Shown here piece after piece: positions 11,958 through 24,611 of a stretch of DNA of 64,000 nt. The stretch comes from Bullera alba (taxonomy: Eukaryota; Basidiomycota; Tremellomycetes; Tremellales; Bulleraceae). The stretch spans positions 564,523 to 628,522 of the forward strand of contig BCIX01000005.1 in NCBI GenBank assembly GCA_001600095.1, read 5' to 3'. The position numbers and the translations under genes are program-made. Within the stretch, counting starts at the first letter, position 1. Every line of letters starts with the position of its first letter. The notes beneath the pieces are model-generated. The model ran no database searches, was not told the origin of the DNA, and saw nothing but the letters and a program-made list of their open reading frames with translations.

Positions 11958-13599
11958 CTAATCCCTAAAGCCACCGTTTTTGGTTTTGCCATCATCCTTG
12001 GCCGGTCCCGTAATGCCCAATTTGATGAACCGCTCTTTCAACCAGTCCGAAGCCTGCTTGCCCGTCTGGCTCTCGTACTCTGCAACGCTGAGTGGTTTCT
12101 CGGCGTGAGGCGTGACTCGTAGACCGTGTCGCAGGGATGGCTAAGAGGTCACTGATAAGCATTGATTCTCATTTGGAGACGCTGACACTCACGTAGGCAT
12201 CGAAAGTCGCAGAGTGGTTAACGATCCGGTTATCCCAACATGCCACATCTCCCGTCTCCCATCGCCACCTGATGGTAGCGTCGGTCTGCTGGGCGAAACA
12301 GTCTTTGAGGAAGTTCAAGGTCATGTCGCTCTCGGCCTTTGGCACACCGACAATCCGGCTGACGAATCCTGGGTTGACAAATACCGCCTTGAGTCCGGTG
12401 ACTGGGTGAACCCGGACAACCGGGTGGACCGTCTCGATTGGCTCTCTCAGTGGGATCCTGTGGCCAGCGGCGGACCGCGAGGACGCTTGGTTGTGACCAG
12501 TGTGGATGGCGGATAGAGATTCGAGGTAGATCTGGTAAGGACGGGATAGCTGAGAGTACACGTTGTATCTGTAATAGATCAGTAAATCACTCACCACGAT
12601 AAATATTTGTGTACTCACCCAGAAGACCATAGCGTGTCGTTTCCGACCTCGGGAGTGGTGAGTAGTCTGAGGATAGTGGCTCCAGGTGGCTGCAGCTCGT
12701 ACGTGACGTCAGAGTGGAAGAGCTCGGCTCGGGAAAAGGCGTAGAGGTCGGGTCGTGAGTTTCGGTCCGAGTAGACGACTGAGACGCTCAGCCGTAGTCG
12801 CTAATCACTGCAAGTACTACTAACCGACGACATCGTCAAGGTCGCCCCGCCTTGGGATGGCATAAGTGGGATGCTTGTGCAGAGGACCAAAATGACGGCC
12901 AATGTCTCGTTGCTGGTCGATGGTCATGGACAACTGCTTTCGGAAGACTGATTGATTTGTCAGCTGATGTAGCGACTTCAAGCTACTTCTACTCACAGAC
13001 AACGCCGCGTTGAGCAATCAGCAAGGCCCTGGAAACACGGTCAGCTCTTGCCCACATGCTGGATCCCGCACCACCCACAGGTCGTCCTTCTCGTCGTCGC
13101 CCAGCTCCTCCATCTTGATCCCGGGACCCTCGATCACAGCGCCCATGCAAACTCCAAGCTCTTTGATGGTTCCACCTCGAGCCTTGACCCAGGACCTGAT
13201 CCTGGAGTGGTTTGGGTCGGCAAAGTGCCCCCGATCCGTAATGTCCTGGATACCAAGAGGTGGCTCAGAGGCTGTCCTCGTGGGGTTGTACGCTGTTCAG
13301 GTCAGCTATAGATCATGACTTGTGGGAGAGATCAAGCTTACGAAGTAGGTCGTTGTAGGGGTAATCCTCTCCAGGTCCACTGCCAAACGTCTCTCCCTAG
13401 TTCACGAGTGAGTACGCGTCACTGCACTCTGTCCTGTATTACTCACGACATAGTTGAAGGGGTCCACTAGCTGAGGCTCTTCCGTGACGGCGGGATTCAG
13501 ATGGGCTGGAGCACTTGACGTGGCGGCCTGAGCGTTGAGCTTGAGCTGGCCAATGGTGTGCTCGACCGTGTTGGTCAGGATAGAAGTCGCGACGGGCAT
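11958..13599 (-). CDS. TauD/TfdA-family Fe(II)/2-oxoglutarate dioxygenase
   Basis: Predicted alpha-ketoglutarate-dependent dioxygenase acting on taurine or another sulfonate, or a related substrate, releasing sulfite or an oxidised product. The join of small exons gives the TauD core: ALLIAQRGVVFFRKQ (substrate-fold strand), FHSDVTYE with the HxD iron ligands, ATILRLLTTPEVGNDTLW, and the distal ligand region WDNRIVNHSATFDAY with the second His. The C-terminal exon ends GGFRD at a TAG at 11958-11960. First exon is 13599-13447; a later one uses donor GTGGGT so that DDL joins ALLIAQ. There are at least seven introns. The protein resembles fungal JLP1-like dioxygenases, but the substrate cannot be read from the sequence. 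It is transcribed in the same direction as CUF1, with a 740-base gap. Confidence 0.85.
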
Positions 13600-15593
13600 A
13601 GTGACTGGCGATAAGTGAGTGAGTTTGATTGGGAGTTGATGAACACTGAGTACTCGTACTGAGCTTGACTGGCAGTTGTCAAAAATGCGCTCGTCCGACT
13701 TTCCAGTTCTTTCGATGGATCACTAGGCACAGGGAAACTCGGAGCTGTCGATCTTTTTCAGGTCCTCGTGAATGAGCTGGAAGTGGTCGCGTGCGTCCTT
13801 TTGTCTTATCTAGGATCCAGTAGAGCTGCTCTTGTAGTCGCGGTGATTCGTCTGGGGGTCTGTATGTATAGTCGGAGGGAGTATGTGCAGCGGCAAGATC
13901 GGTCAGCCAACTTATACATGCGTAGGTCATCGTCACCGGCGACTGTTCCAGCGTCGTTGGGAGGATGTTGGTCATCGAGTTGCGTGCTCGATGGTCATTG
14001 TGTCAATTGCGAGTTCAATTGAATTGGAAAATCAATCCTCGTGCCCTGTTTAGAAAAGGACTATTTCAGGGGTTTCAGGGCAGCTCGAAAGGTTAATGAG
14101 AGGGGAACCCGGATTTTGCCGTAAGCTCTCCGGCCGGGTTCCCTCGGGTTCCCCGCCGCGAGCTGCCACGAGCTGCCGTGCCTCGAAGGAACTTGCCCTC
14201 CGAAGATTGAACATGGAATGATCGTCGCTCATACCCTCATCGTTGTCGCTCCAGATGGTTTCCAGAATCTTCCCCATTGCGAGCTGTGGGCACCATCACC
14301 AGCAGGCAGCTCAGTCCGAGACTCTTATGATGAAGTGACAACGACAACCACGACATTGATGGCTCCAGAAGGTGAAACCGTCAGAGCAGGTCAGAGCACT
14401 GCTATCGAAAAGGGGCCAAAGCTCGATCTGTCATCGTCATCCTCGTCGTGAATGCCCTGGCTATATACAGTCTCACGGCCTACAGAAAGTCTACTCAGTA
14501 CTGGAAGTGGAGACCTACGGAAGTGCCAAGGTTGGTGATATACTGCCTTTGTCATGTCGGTATATCTGGACGCCGCGGCGGAGCTGGAACATGCAGGAGA
14601 ATGACGAGTCCTCCGTGCGACTCTTGCTGACATTGCATCCGTCTCAGTTCTTCAGTCGAGCTTTCTCTTCCTTACAATAGCAGCCTCAACTAATCGCACA
14701 GTCCGCGAAATAGGACAGCGAACAGACAGCAGCTGATAGTCTGCGGCGTGGCCTCCCAGCTGAAAGAAGAGCTTGCCCTTGAGACAGCTCACAGCCAGAT
14801 TCACCTCGTTCTCTATTTGATCCCTCCTCATAATGCCCTGACCGCGTTTCACCTAAATTTCCACCACCACCTCCTCTTGCCTTTCATCATCCTGTCTATT
14901 CCGCGGATTTTCGCCCAGAGCACCTCTCCTCGGACACGTTCGAGGGAGAGGTGTCTCGTAGCTAGTCGTCGTCAGGTTTATCGACAGGAAGAGCGAATAT
15001 GTCCCGTCAAAGGGACATTTCGAAAGCTCACGTATCTCCTGTTCTTTCTCGAACACTGTTCGCGTGGGGGGACGGGTCGAAGAGGGGCGTACATCGGGTA
15101 GCATAGGTGGTAATGGTATTCATGACTGCTGGAAGGGCTCGAGGCTGGATATTCGAGGCTTGCGTGACAGATACGGGGACGTTGGAGGGTGGATGTCGCC
15201 GGATCAAAGAGTGCTCAACGGGTACTGCCCGCGTAATGCAGCACCATGATCATGCATCAACACGTATATCCAAAGCATCTCTGTCAGGCCTGGATCGCTG
15301 CTCGTCCTAATAGAGCTCCTTTGCGCCTCGACGCAGCAATGTGCAGTGGGAGAGGCATATTCGCCAATCAATCAACCAGGCTCAGCCGAAACGTCGCATC
15401 CTCGTGAAAGTGGCACTTTTGATCTGACCCGCGATTTCAGCACCTCCCCCTTATCCTTCCTTGCGCAAGTCGTCCCTATTCGACCGTCTCTCGTGCTCAT
15501 AGCGAGCTGTGTGCTGCCTCGAACGGCGGGATACGAGGCTGGTGCATACATCCACCAAGTTTCGCACTGGGAGCTCGCCGAAGCGAGCAATCG
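13600..15593. other. Long gap without a supported gene
   Basis: Two kilobases between the divergent dioxygenase and PHD-protein genes, much longer than other divergent gaps here. The short open frames inside (for example around 14050-14277 and 14748-15101) lack recognisable domains and have no good splice continuation. The stretch 14130-14190 is G/C-rich with repeated GAGCTGCC words. The last 700 bases may be promoter and leader of the PHD gene. No RNA gene was recognised. Confidence 0.35.
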
Positions 15594-18500
15594 ATGATGG
15601 ACGAAGGACAGGTTGGATCTGGATCTGGACAACCATCGACATTGGCTTCTGAGCGTCCTTCGCAGATCTCGCAGCCGTCCTCTTCACTGGGCGACGGCAC
15701 TCGACCGCAAAAGACGTCTGGAACCACTGGTGACGCGCCGCGACCGCCCTCTGACACGACTATTGCCCATATCGACGCTCCAGGACCTTCTGCCGGCCAG
15801 TCGAATACGGAATCCACGACCACCATTCCGCCACAGTCACATCCACCCTCAACCTCAACACCTCTTCCCGCAGACAGCAAACCTCTACACCGTGGGCAGA
15901 TCAATGCTCGAGCAGGGTCACCGCCAATCCGAACACCTCCGTCTCACTTACAGCCAACGCCAACGCAGGACGCACTGTATGAGAGCACGGAGCAGACACC
16001 AGGATCGCAACCAGCGAAAAAGGGCCAGACAAAGTATTGGCATTGGGTCCAGGAGGGTATGGACGCACCAGAGGTCCCACTCACTACTTTGCCAGGGCAA
16101 AGTACACCAACTGGCACGTCTGGCAGGAAGCGGAAATCAAAGGCCTCCACGCCTAATGCCGTCGCGTATCCTTCAGTGTTGGCCACCTCTGCAACACCTA
16201 TCGATACCCCCGTTCAAGCCTCGCCATCAGTCGCGATGACTACGGACAACGTTCCTGGGTCTTCAGGCAGTGGTGCGAATGCAGCGCCTGGTGCCAAAAA
16301 GGGCATCACGCTGCAATTCAGGAGACCAGAGTCGAATGGCAATCCTGGGGAAACTAACCTGACCCCCGCGCCCACCGACCAAGCCGCTTCCTCTGCTGCC
16401 AGCAGCCCCAGTGGGAGCACATCGTCCAAGCCGAAGCGCCGAGAGTGAGTATACAGCGGCACAAGCCTTAAGGCTATCTTTAGCACGACGCGATACTGAC
16501 GACTGGCTCAGCATCAGCTTGAACCCCACCCGCGCATCTCGACAAAGGATAGCTTCACCCCAAACCAAAGCCGCCGACCCTTCCTCGGCCCTCACTTCTC
16601 AACGTCCTACGCCCGTGCCAACTTCGGCTCCAGCAGCGTCCAACTCGTTGTCAATTTTCGCCCCTCCTCACGATGCCACACTGCCAGAAGCACTTCAAAG
16701 TGTGATCGGTCCACCGACCGCAGCCGTGAACCCTGGTTCCTCCACGAGCACGCCTGCCTCTTCGAGACGCAGCGAGCCTGCCAATGAGGCGGGTCCATCA
16801 ACAGGCACCGTCACCCCTCAGACCGCTACTACACGCGGTGGTGGTCGTTTCGGGGGCCAAAATGGCAATTCGGCTCGCAAGGACAGAGATGGGGATACGA
16901 TTATGCGAGAAGCCGGTGAAGGGTTGGAATCTCGACTACGGGCAAGAGCCAAGAAGGACATCCACGTCAAGACGGGCGTAAGCGCAAGTGGAAAGGGTGT
17001 CACGGTTGGAAGTGCCGTCAAGGAGAGCGGGAAAGCAGTCAAGAAGAAGGACAAGGATAAAGCCAAGCCTAGTGACGTCGAGATCGTGAGTACCTTCCCG
17101 GATCATCTGGAGATCACAATGGATTGCATCCCCGTTGACCCCTTGGCCAGCCAAACCAAGACTTTTGCTCGGCTTGTCGAGGAATAGGCAAATTCCTCTG
17201 CTGCGATGGCTGTCCTAGGAGTTTCCACTTTATGTGCCTGGAGCCGCCATTGCGGATCGACGAGCTACCGGAGGAGGAGACCTGGTACTGTAAGAAATGC
17301 ACGGCGGAGCGGGTAAGCGGGACCAAATACCGATTGGGATCATCACTGATTCAAGGTGTATATCCAGAATCCAGCTCCCCGTATTCCGGATGCGAAGGGC
17401 GATGGGGAGCGCGAACCCGTGCAGACTCTGTTCAAGAAGCTGGCCAAGCGGGTTGATGGGGATAATCCATCTGCATTCCGACTTCCGACTGAAGTGAGGT
17501 CGTTTTTCACCGGAAGTGAGTACACAACAGCGAGTTTATTGCCGTCAGACTGGCAATGGAAGCGATGAAGATGCTGATGATGCTATCAGCCTCGAGCGAC
17601 GCGAAAGGCAACTACCTTGATTCGGAGGAGACGAGGACAAAATACGAGTGAGTCTCACTCATCGTTATTGATACCGACAACATCCTTGGTAGATCGCTGA
17701 TTCCTTCTAGTCGTAAAGGCTTTCAGGAAGACCGTGATGGAACCCGATTGCGGGATGGAAAGTCTCGTCCAGTGTCATGTTACGTCTGCGGCGGGACCTC
17801 CATCCCCATACGATCACTCACCACCGACCCGGGCAGCACATGGCGACAAATTGTCTCGTGTGATTATTGCGCATTGCACTGGCATCTCGACTGCTTGAAC
17901 CCTCCTATGCCCAATATGCCCCCCTCGAACCGGAAATGGATGTGCCCTAACCACGCCGAGCAGGTCATGGTAGGTCATACTAAATATCGTCCTTCTGCCC
18001 GAGAGTGAGTCACTAACAATGCGTTGTAGGCGCGACGACGGACAGTGCGCAATGGGCTGGAAACGGTCGATGTCGACGCGCCAAGTCAGCGGAATAATGG
18101 CAACATCGTCATTGTTCCCGATGAGGACCGCGAACAGCTAGAGTACGAGGATATGATCATCAACAAGCGCCGATATCGGGTGCCGGAGAAGATTATAAAG
18201 TTGGACTTCTGGGAAAAGCTTGGCTATGGCACAGGGTGAGTCAATTCTCCTCGAGGTAGCGGTGGTTCCGAATGTCCTGACCCTCTGTTCAGCCAAGCGG
18301 GCCCCTCTGGGAGAAAGTACATTGAGACCAGCGGAGCCTCGCAGATCGCCGGTCCATCCAATGGCAGGACAGAGGATGAGCCTGTGAGTAGCTAGGACCT
18401 CGTAGACAAATCTCAGAGTAGCTGACTTTCCCCAGCCATCACAAGAGGACATTGACGCTGCGAATCTCGTCCTCTCAGTGGCTCGTGCTCGACCACAGCC

Positions 18501-18894
18501 TTCATTAGGGCTCGCTAACAATATTGGGCGCCCTCCAGTCGCTGGTCCGAGCAAAGTATCCACGAATGGCAACAAAACGGGCAACGACATTAGCAACGGC
18601 GACGACGACGACGGTGTTAGCGATGGTGACCCACCCGACTTGTCGGCAAGAACGGAGGGAGTCGACCTATCGGAACCACCCGAAGAGTCGGTCTTGACGG
18701 AAGACGAGCGATCGTTGAGCGAGGCGGAAGGTGATGACGGCTCGAGGTCGTCCCCGGGTGTCAACGGAGGAAAGGCAGGCGTGGAGCCAGAGGTGGATAG
18801 GGTATCGATCCCAGCGTCAAGAGTGTCGAATGGGTCAAAGGGATCCAAGAGCTCTACTCCGAGGATCGTGCTGCGTGTCCCAAAGAAGGGATAA
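15594..18894 (+). CDS. Double PHD-finger protein, Rco1-like (Rpd3S-type histone deacetylase subunit)
   Basis: Predicted chromatin reader subunit. Exons 15594-16444, 16512-17085, 17151-17312, 17368-17515, 17590-17647, 17711-17969, 18030-18235, 18293-18383 and 18436-18894 sum to 2808 nt, giving 935 residues. Residues 1-475 are Ser/Pro/Thr-rich and disordered. PHD1 lies at about 478-527 (DFCSACRGIGKFLCCDGCP, SFHFMC, WYCKKC). A short FRLPTEVRSFF segment follows, then a second, atypical PHD at about 615-680 (CYVCGG, CDYCALHWHLDCL, WMCPNH). An acidic, serine-rich tail closes the protein. Two PHDs separated by this spacer are the layout of yeast Rco1 and fission-yeast Cph1/Cph2, which bring Rpd3S/Clr6 complex II to transcribed chromatin. 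The complex assignment is inference from domain order. The start at MMDEGQ could also be the second Met. Confidence 0.85.
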
Positions 18895-19304
18895 GATGCG
18901 CCTGGAGGGGTGAAAAGTCCTACAGCACGATGGAACGAGAAGTACTCGGCTCATGCAGGGCCGAGGGGCTGGCCGTGAAGAGGGGGATAGATAGGCGTGA
19001 TGACCAGATGGCTTGTTACGAAGATATAGCATAGTTGTTTGGAACCCAGCATTCAGAGAGCATCATCAATACTAGCATGCAGATCCGATTGGCTGCTCGA
19101 AAATGAGAAGAAGCCAGCAGGGTGTCATTATAGTGTGCATGTGATCCCTCCCAGCAACAGATCTTGTCTCGATAGTTCAAGATGTGCACAGCAGATGGTC
19201 TGAGCCAAGATGCTGACGGCAGCGTGAGATGACGCAACGTATCCCCCAGGAGAGTAAACTAGTGGCGGTAGGGGAGGGCGATATCTCCTCTGAGTCCACA
19301 CAAA
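18895..19304. other. Convergent intergenic region
   Basis: Both flanking genes end here, so it should contain two polyadenylation regions. No open frame or repeat of note was seen. Confidence 0.4.
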
Positions 19305-20695
19305 CTAGCTCATGGCCCTCATGGCGAATTCGAAAGCGACAAATGTGGCTCCGTTGGCGAATGGCGACCTGTTGGAACGGCGAGTCAGCTCAGCGTCGAG
19401 TCTTGGAGCTCGCTCGGTAACACTCACCTAAGGAGTGTGGGGGCCAGTCCACCAGTGAATCCCCTCCAGCCTTGCGTCCTCCATACTTTAGCGGCGCAAT
19501 CAACAAGACCTTTGTATTGGCGTTTGGAAGCGTCCAATGAGTCAGTCTGGAGTTTCGACTTGAGCACGTCGACCGGGTATATCCTAAAGAGTTGGGTTAG
19601 CATCCTGCTGCTGCGGCTACTTCATTGATGGCGCCCAGGGGTTGACTTACGAGGCCCAGAGGGCGTATCCCGCTGTAGCACCATAGGTCATTGACCAAAC
19701 GGGGGATATATCCTCCCTTCGGACTCCATTGACTCGTATGTGCCGCTGAACGAGCCACTCGTATGCGAGGAAGTATGACCTGACCCAAGACATCAGCTCA
19801 TGCTTCTGCTCGAACTCGGGTCGAGACGTACCCGTAACCGAGACCATCACGGAGCATGGTTGCGACTTGTCCTTTCATGATCCCACCGACTCCTCCAGCT
19901 CGGTATAGCTTGACAGCGCAGTCCAGGGGGCCATTGTACAACTTTGGCGTCACATCAGGCTGAGTTTGCAGTCCTAACCACGGGCAGAACAATCAGGGTT
20001 TATACTGACAAGTAAAATTGGTCAACTCACTGATTCGGATATGTTCCACGGGGTTGGCTACGATTGTGTTGGCGACTCCGGCAATAGCACCACTTGCATA
20101 CAGCTCCGCTACGGCCAGTCAGCGAGCCGAGCAAGACCACTAGGATGAGACATGGAGAGCTCACGCAGACTGAGCTGTTGACCCGGTAGTTTCCTACCGG
20201 AGAAGTATCGCTTGGCGTACTCCAGCGCTCCGAACTGTATCGAAACACAGGCGCCTGTAACGACCAGTCAGTCCTGATAAGAGTATCGCCTTGACTTGAC
20301 ATACCGATACCAAGTAGAGGAGTGAGGGTTCCCTATGACAACGAGAAGTCTCAGCATAAATGTCCAATGTGGACACTACCGACGCTACTCCATACTCACC
20401 TTGTAGAACCCCAAAGGTCCCTCGTTCTTCAACAGCCTCGAGGCGCATTCGAGCGGAGAGCCATACGTTCCCGCTGGAGCAGTCTGCACTCGGACCTTGA
20501 CGATGTCAAAGGGCTACGAGGTATTAGCATAAAACCTGCTCTACTTGGTATCGTATATGTGGACATCCTTATAACTTGACTCACCTGCCCAACAAGCACT
20601 TGTGCCATACCACCGACTGAACCCGCGATAAGGTCTTTCTGAGTTTGACCCAACCCGGACCCTTTCACAGGTGGCGCTGGCAGGAGTTCCGACAT
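19305..20695 (-). CDS. Mitochondrial carrier family protein, YMC1-like
   Basis: Inner-membrane transporter with three carrier repeats. The first begins KDLIAGSVGGMAQVLVGQ followed by PFDIVKVRVQT; the second has the signature NPVEHIRIRLQTQ; the third has YPVDVLKSKLQTD. Each is followed by the second conserved helix motif (GFYKGTLTPLLGIGACVSIQ, GIMKGQVATMLRDG, GFTGGLAPTLLRSPFANGAT). The PVEH rather than PxDx in repeat two and the order of motifs match the YMC1/YMC2 group, related to carnitine and ornithine carriers. It spans seven or so exons from ATG at 20695 to TAG at 19305-19307. Yeast Ymc1 has been linked to glycine/glutamate-related transport; the substrate here is not shown. It is divergent from the hypothetical gene at 21065. 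Confidence 0.9.
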
Positions 20696-21064
20696 GGCTT
20701 ATCGTTGATTTGATCCAGCGGGATGCCACCAGACTGAGCAATACGCGATGACTTCGATGCGTGTGTCGATGATGTGTCAGATCAACAATCTATCATCGAC
20801 TCGACCATGCCTGCTGCATCCGAGATTGTGGCTTTTTGGAAAAAGTCAAAGATTGTCGAACGCGGGGAAACTCTGCGGGGCTCCAATCTGATTGGCTCGC
20901 CCTGCTGTTTCAGGTTTGGGGAGCATCAAGTTTCAGCTTTGCGCAAGCTTGACTCAACCCGTCAACCTTATCGACGCAGCATGCTCTCGTACCTCCGCAC
21001 ATACACTCACTATAGATCAAGTTAGTAGATCTCCTTCTCCTGGCAGTCCCTACCGCAGACCGCG

Positions 21065-23148
21065 ATGTCGATCGCAGACATCCGCCAGTCCCCATTTGTC
21101 CGCGCTATTCGATCTGGCAAGAAAATCAAAGACTTTGTGAAGATAATCCCGGAACCGACATGGAGTCAGGATTGGCCTTGGTCCAGGGGTTATCTCTACA
21201 GATTCGCCACAGATCTCTGGTGGGTCAGGTCTTGCTGCCCCCCATACAACAACGATTACTCGCTCAACCGCGCATTCGCAAATTTGATGAGTTGGATGGT
21301 CGATGAGAGGGAGGCACACGTTGCTTTCGGTGCTTGCAAGCTGCGATTGGTGGGTAATCTCGCTGTGATTTTCCCCCAAGATCCAGTACGGGTTCGCAAC
21401 GGCAAAATCTATCGGCCCGGCGATACGTCTCATTCCCACTTCTGGTACGCCGGTGAGAAGTGCTTGCACTGGGACCGGGTTCCAGATCCAGTCGGCATTC
21501 ATGTCCATGGTGACCGTATCGTGGGTGCTTTACGAATACATAGAGGCGGCTAAACCATTTCTCATGGCCCACTCAACTCCTCAGGTCCAACGACTGGAGC
21601 ACCACCTCGTAGGCAGCGCTACAAAGAGACGCAGAACGGATACGACTACTAGTAGGGGACCTTCCGCGGCGTCCGGGCCGATCGATTCCGGCGTGAGTCA
21701 TCGGAGTAAAGCTTGGAGTAAAGCATCGTAGCTTACTGGTGAAACAGACACTACACTGCGATTCAAGTCCCCACAGCGTTCCATCCGTACGGCAGCAAGA
21801 TCGCCCGTTGGAACCTTCGTCAACGAATGCCCGCTCCACCCCACCATTGTCATCACCAGTGCCACCGTCTCAGTCTGAAAGCGAAGCCTCCGAAGTCCTC
21901 ACAAATGACTCCGATGCTACCGGACGGGCAGGATTCAGCGGGATGCGCAGATGTGATCTGATGATCGGTGCCGAATTAAGATATTTCGACGAAGAGGTCA
22001 ACGCTTGGACGTCATACATCTGCTCTTTATGCGTCGGCGGAGGAAATTATCACGACACCTCACCCGACACCCAGGTACGCTCGCTCAAGGTAAAGGAGGT
22101 GCTTGCACAGACTTGCTGGAGCTTGCTGGAAACATGGGAAACGGGAGGCACTTGGATGGGTTTTGTGGTAGTCAAAACGGGTTTCGGCAGAGTATGTGTG
22201 ATAGCTCCGGCACTTCTGAAGACGGAGGGCACAATCTCGACCGGAAGGGTATGTGAAGCTTGCTCTAGCGCGGGATATTCACTGACACGATTCGCATCCC
22301 AGCAAGACCCCGAGGTCGAGAACGCGACGATATTCGCTTTGGAAGTCCCGAACGACTTGAGACCAGCCCTCATCCGCGACTATCCAACTTTCTCCAGTCT
22401 GATGGATGCGGACTGTGACACCCTCGACCAAATACTGCCCATGAATCTAGACAAAGGCGGCTCTCCGCATGGCCGAGTGGATTGGGACCACGAGGTCCTT
22501 TCCCGGATCTGGCGCTTCTTCGAGACTGCCTACAATCTAGTCGCCGATCATCCCCTTTCGGCCCCGCTCGAGTGCTTGCCATGCCCGTCGTCCGATTCTG
22601 CAGCTGCGCTCTACATCCGTACTTTAATCGAAAATACTGGCCAGGACCTGTGGAGAGGCTCGAATCTAGACATTGGAGGGACCGTGCCGAGTAAGAGGAA
22701 GATGGAACAGCAGGAAGGGACCACAGAGTCATCGGAACACTCAGTCGCCAAACACATTCGCACCACTCTTCTCCCCAAATTAGCCAGCCTCGAGACCTCG
22801 ACAGACCCCGTAGTCCTTCCCAACGAAACTTCGACGAGCCCAGAGCAGGGTGTCGGTATCGCGAACGACGTCGTTGACGAAGCTTCCACCGTCGTCCAAA
22901 GCCAGAGTGGCTGCCCATCCTCGGACACACCTTCGCCACATCCTCTAGACTGGATACGCCAGTGGTCCGAGATGGTCGAGCCCGTTTATGCTCACGAGAG
23001 TCCGAAATCACCCTCCCCTGAACCTCACGAGGAAGACTGTAGTGCTAGGATGGTGTACCTGACGAGCGAGGAGATGGATTGTTTCGTCGCGCTGCGAGCA
23101 GCAAGAGAAGAAGTAGTCGCGAATGGAGACGGAGATCAGCTTGCATAG
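21065..23148 (+). CDS. Unrecognised protein, about 654 residues
   Basis: I do not recognise the family. Exons 21065-21520, 21585-21692 and 21748-23148 are in phase 0 and sum to 1965 nt, giving 654 residues. The N-terminal 150 residues look globular and rich in Trp/Tyr/Arg (WSQDWPWSRGYLYRFATDLWW). A low-complexity linker with KRRR follows. The middle is globular again, with paired cysteines (CSLC, then CEAC about 75 residues later) that could bind a metal but are not a known finger. The last 150 residues are Ser/Thr/Glu-rich. The start is the first ATG after an in-frame stop, and the short divergent promoter (about 370 bases) is shared with the carrier gene. The first donor, GTGGGT, is the least certain junction. 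Confidence 0.6.
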
Positions 23149-23455
23149 TCCAACAAAATCGTGCTTCTGCCCATAGCAGACTGCATAGCGCAAGTAGTAA
23201 TGATCGCAACGACAAATGATGTAAATAACGATGTAAATGAGTCGATACCGCAGTACCGCTAGCGCTACGAGCTCGCTACGCATCAGTCGGCGACTGCTGG
23301 CCGAGGAAACGAGCTCGGACGTCGTGATACAACTCAATGCGGGAGATACATGTACTATCAGAGACACCACCGGAACTACAAATTGATCACACGAATAGGA
23401 ACTACAAAGGTACAAATTGATCACACGAATAGGTATGATCACAAACGGGCAGCCC
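23149..23455. other. Convergent intergenic region with short direct repeats
   Basis: The 3' regions of both neighbours meet here. It contains the 23-base repeat pair reported separately and is more A/T-rich than its surroundings (for example 23190-23240). Confidence 0.4.
23377..23433. repeat. 23-bp direct repeat, two copies
   Basis: The word beginning TACAAATTGATC and ending CGAATAGG occurs at 23377-23399 and again, identical, at 23411-23433, separated by 11 bases. It lies just beyond the stop codon (23456) of the minus-strand gene. Confidence 0.8.
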
Positions 23456-24611
23456 CTAAAACGTGGAGTCGGAGCAGCACCACCATCCGACACAAGCGTG
23501 TTCCCAAGTGGAACTGTCGGTTTCGGCAATGCTGCCGGTGACGGTACCGTTGGTGTTGACGGTACTGCCGTTGTTGACGAGACTGGCGTTATTGTTCGCT
23601 TCAGTCTCATCCTATGTGATGTCATTAGCGCATCGACTGAACACAGGAGCAGAGCAACTCACGGTGTTCGCAGCTGGGGTGGTTGCGAAGATCACCGGGT
23701 CCACGGGAGTAGGCCCAAAGATATACTGCGGGGCGATGGCAGTATAGTGGATGGGCTCCACGAAGCTCCCGGGGCGTTGCCTTGGATCTGTCAGCACATT
23801 CTGGCTTATCCAGTCGCGCCAATGTGGACTCACGGGATGGAGGCGATGACGCCGTATTGCCATCCCTTCCAGGCGTCGTTATCTCCGTGGAGAGTCATCG
23901 CCAGCCTTCGTGCCCACTGTGACCAGATGGACCTCAACCACTCGGGCATGAAGACGTCTGGTCGGACGTTCTCCGTGCGGATCGAGTGGTGGTGAACCAC
24001 GTCGAAATGGGGCGGGTTCAGGATGTGATCCGGGATGGTGCCGCGGGCGATCTCCCCGATAACTCGGTGGAGTGCCGTGATGATAGGGTGTGGGGGCGAT
24101 CGGATCATGTACACGAATGGAGCACAGAGACCCAGGGCCTGGGATGGGAAGAGATATCAGGATCGCGTCACATATATGAGGATATTATAGGATCGCGGAC
24201 TCACGGCAGCTGTGTGCGGCGATCCTTGCATCAAGCGATAGCTCAGTACATCACAGGTCCACACCGGGCCGCAAAGCCAACTAAAGGTGTCTTTAGCTAG
24301 AGTAGGGCGCGTTCAAGGACAGGGAAATGCCCACTTACAAGACAGGTGTCACTGCTTTACCGTGATCATCGACCCCGCAAGCAAGGTTGACAAATCGCTG
24401 CATTGACGACATCGAGTGGTCAAGCGAGCATTCGTGACCAGAAGTCATGTTCCACAAAGCGCACTACGACCATCAGCGACCACCTTCGCGACGCGTAGTG
24501 AGTTGATGGGAAAATGGTGGCGAGCGCACAGACCTTGTATTGCTGGGCGACACCGCCTCGATAGCCATCGAAAGCTCCGACTGCATACAGCACGGACCCG
24601 GCATTGGGCAT
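23456..24611 (-). CDS. Unrecognised protein, about 285 residues
   Basis: Six exons (24611-24534, 24463-24339, 24280-24205, 24138-23834, 23780-23663, 23611-23456) sum to 858 nt, giving 285 residues in a consistent frame. It begins MPNAGSVLYAVGAFDGYRGG, which looks like a compact hydrophobic start. There follow cysteines (CALWNMTSGHECSLD, LACGVDD, WLCGPVWTCDVLS) and a conserved-looking centre with HFDVVHHHS, WSQWARRLAM and a GWQYGVIASIP end. The C-terminal 50 residues are Asn/Thr-rich with possible N-glycosylation sequons and end GWWCCSDSTF. Clustered Cys and sequons would fit a secretory or membrane protein, but no clear signal peptide is present. I do not recognise the family. Confidence 0.65.
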
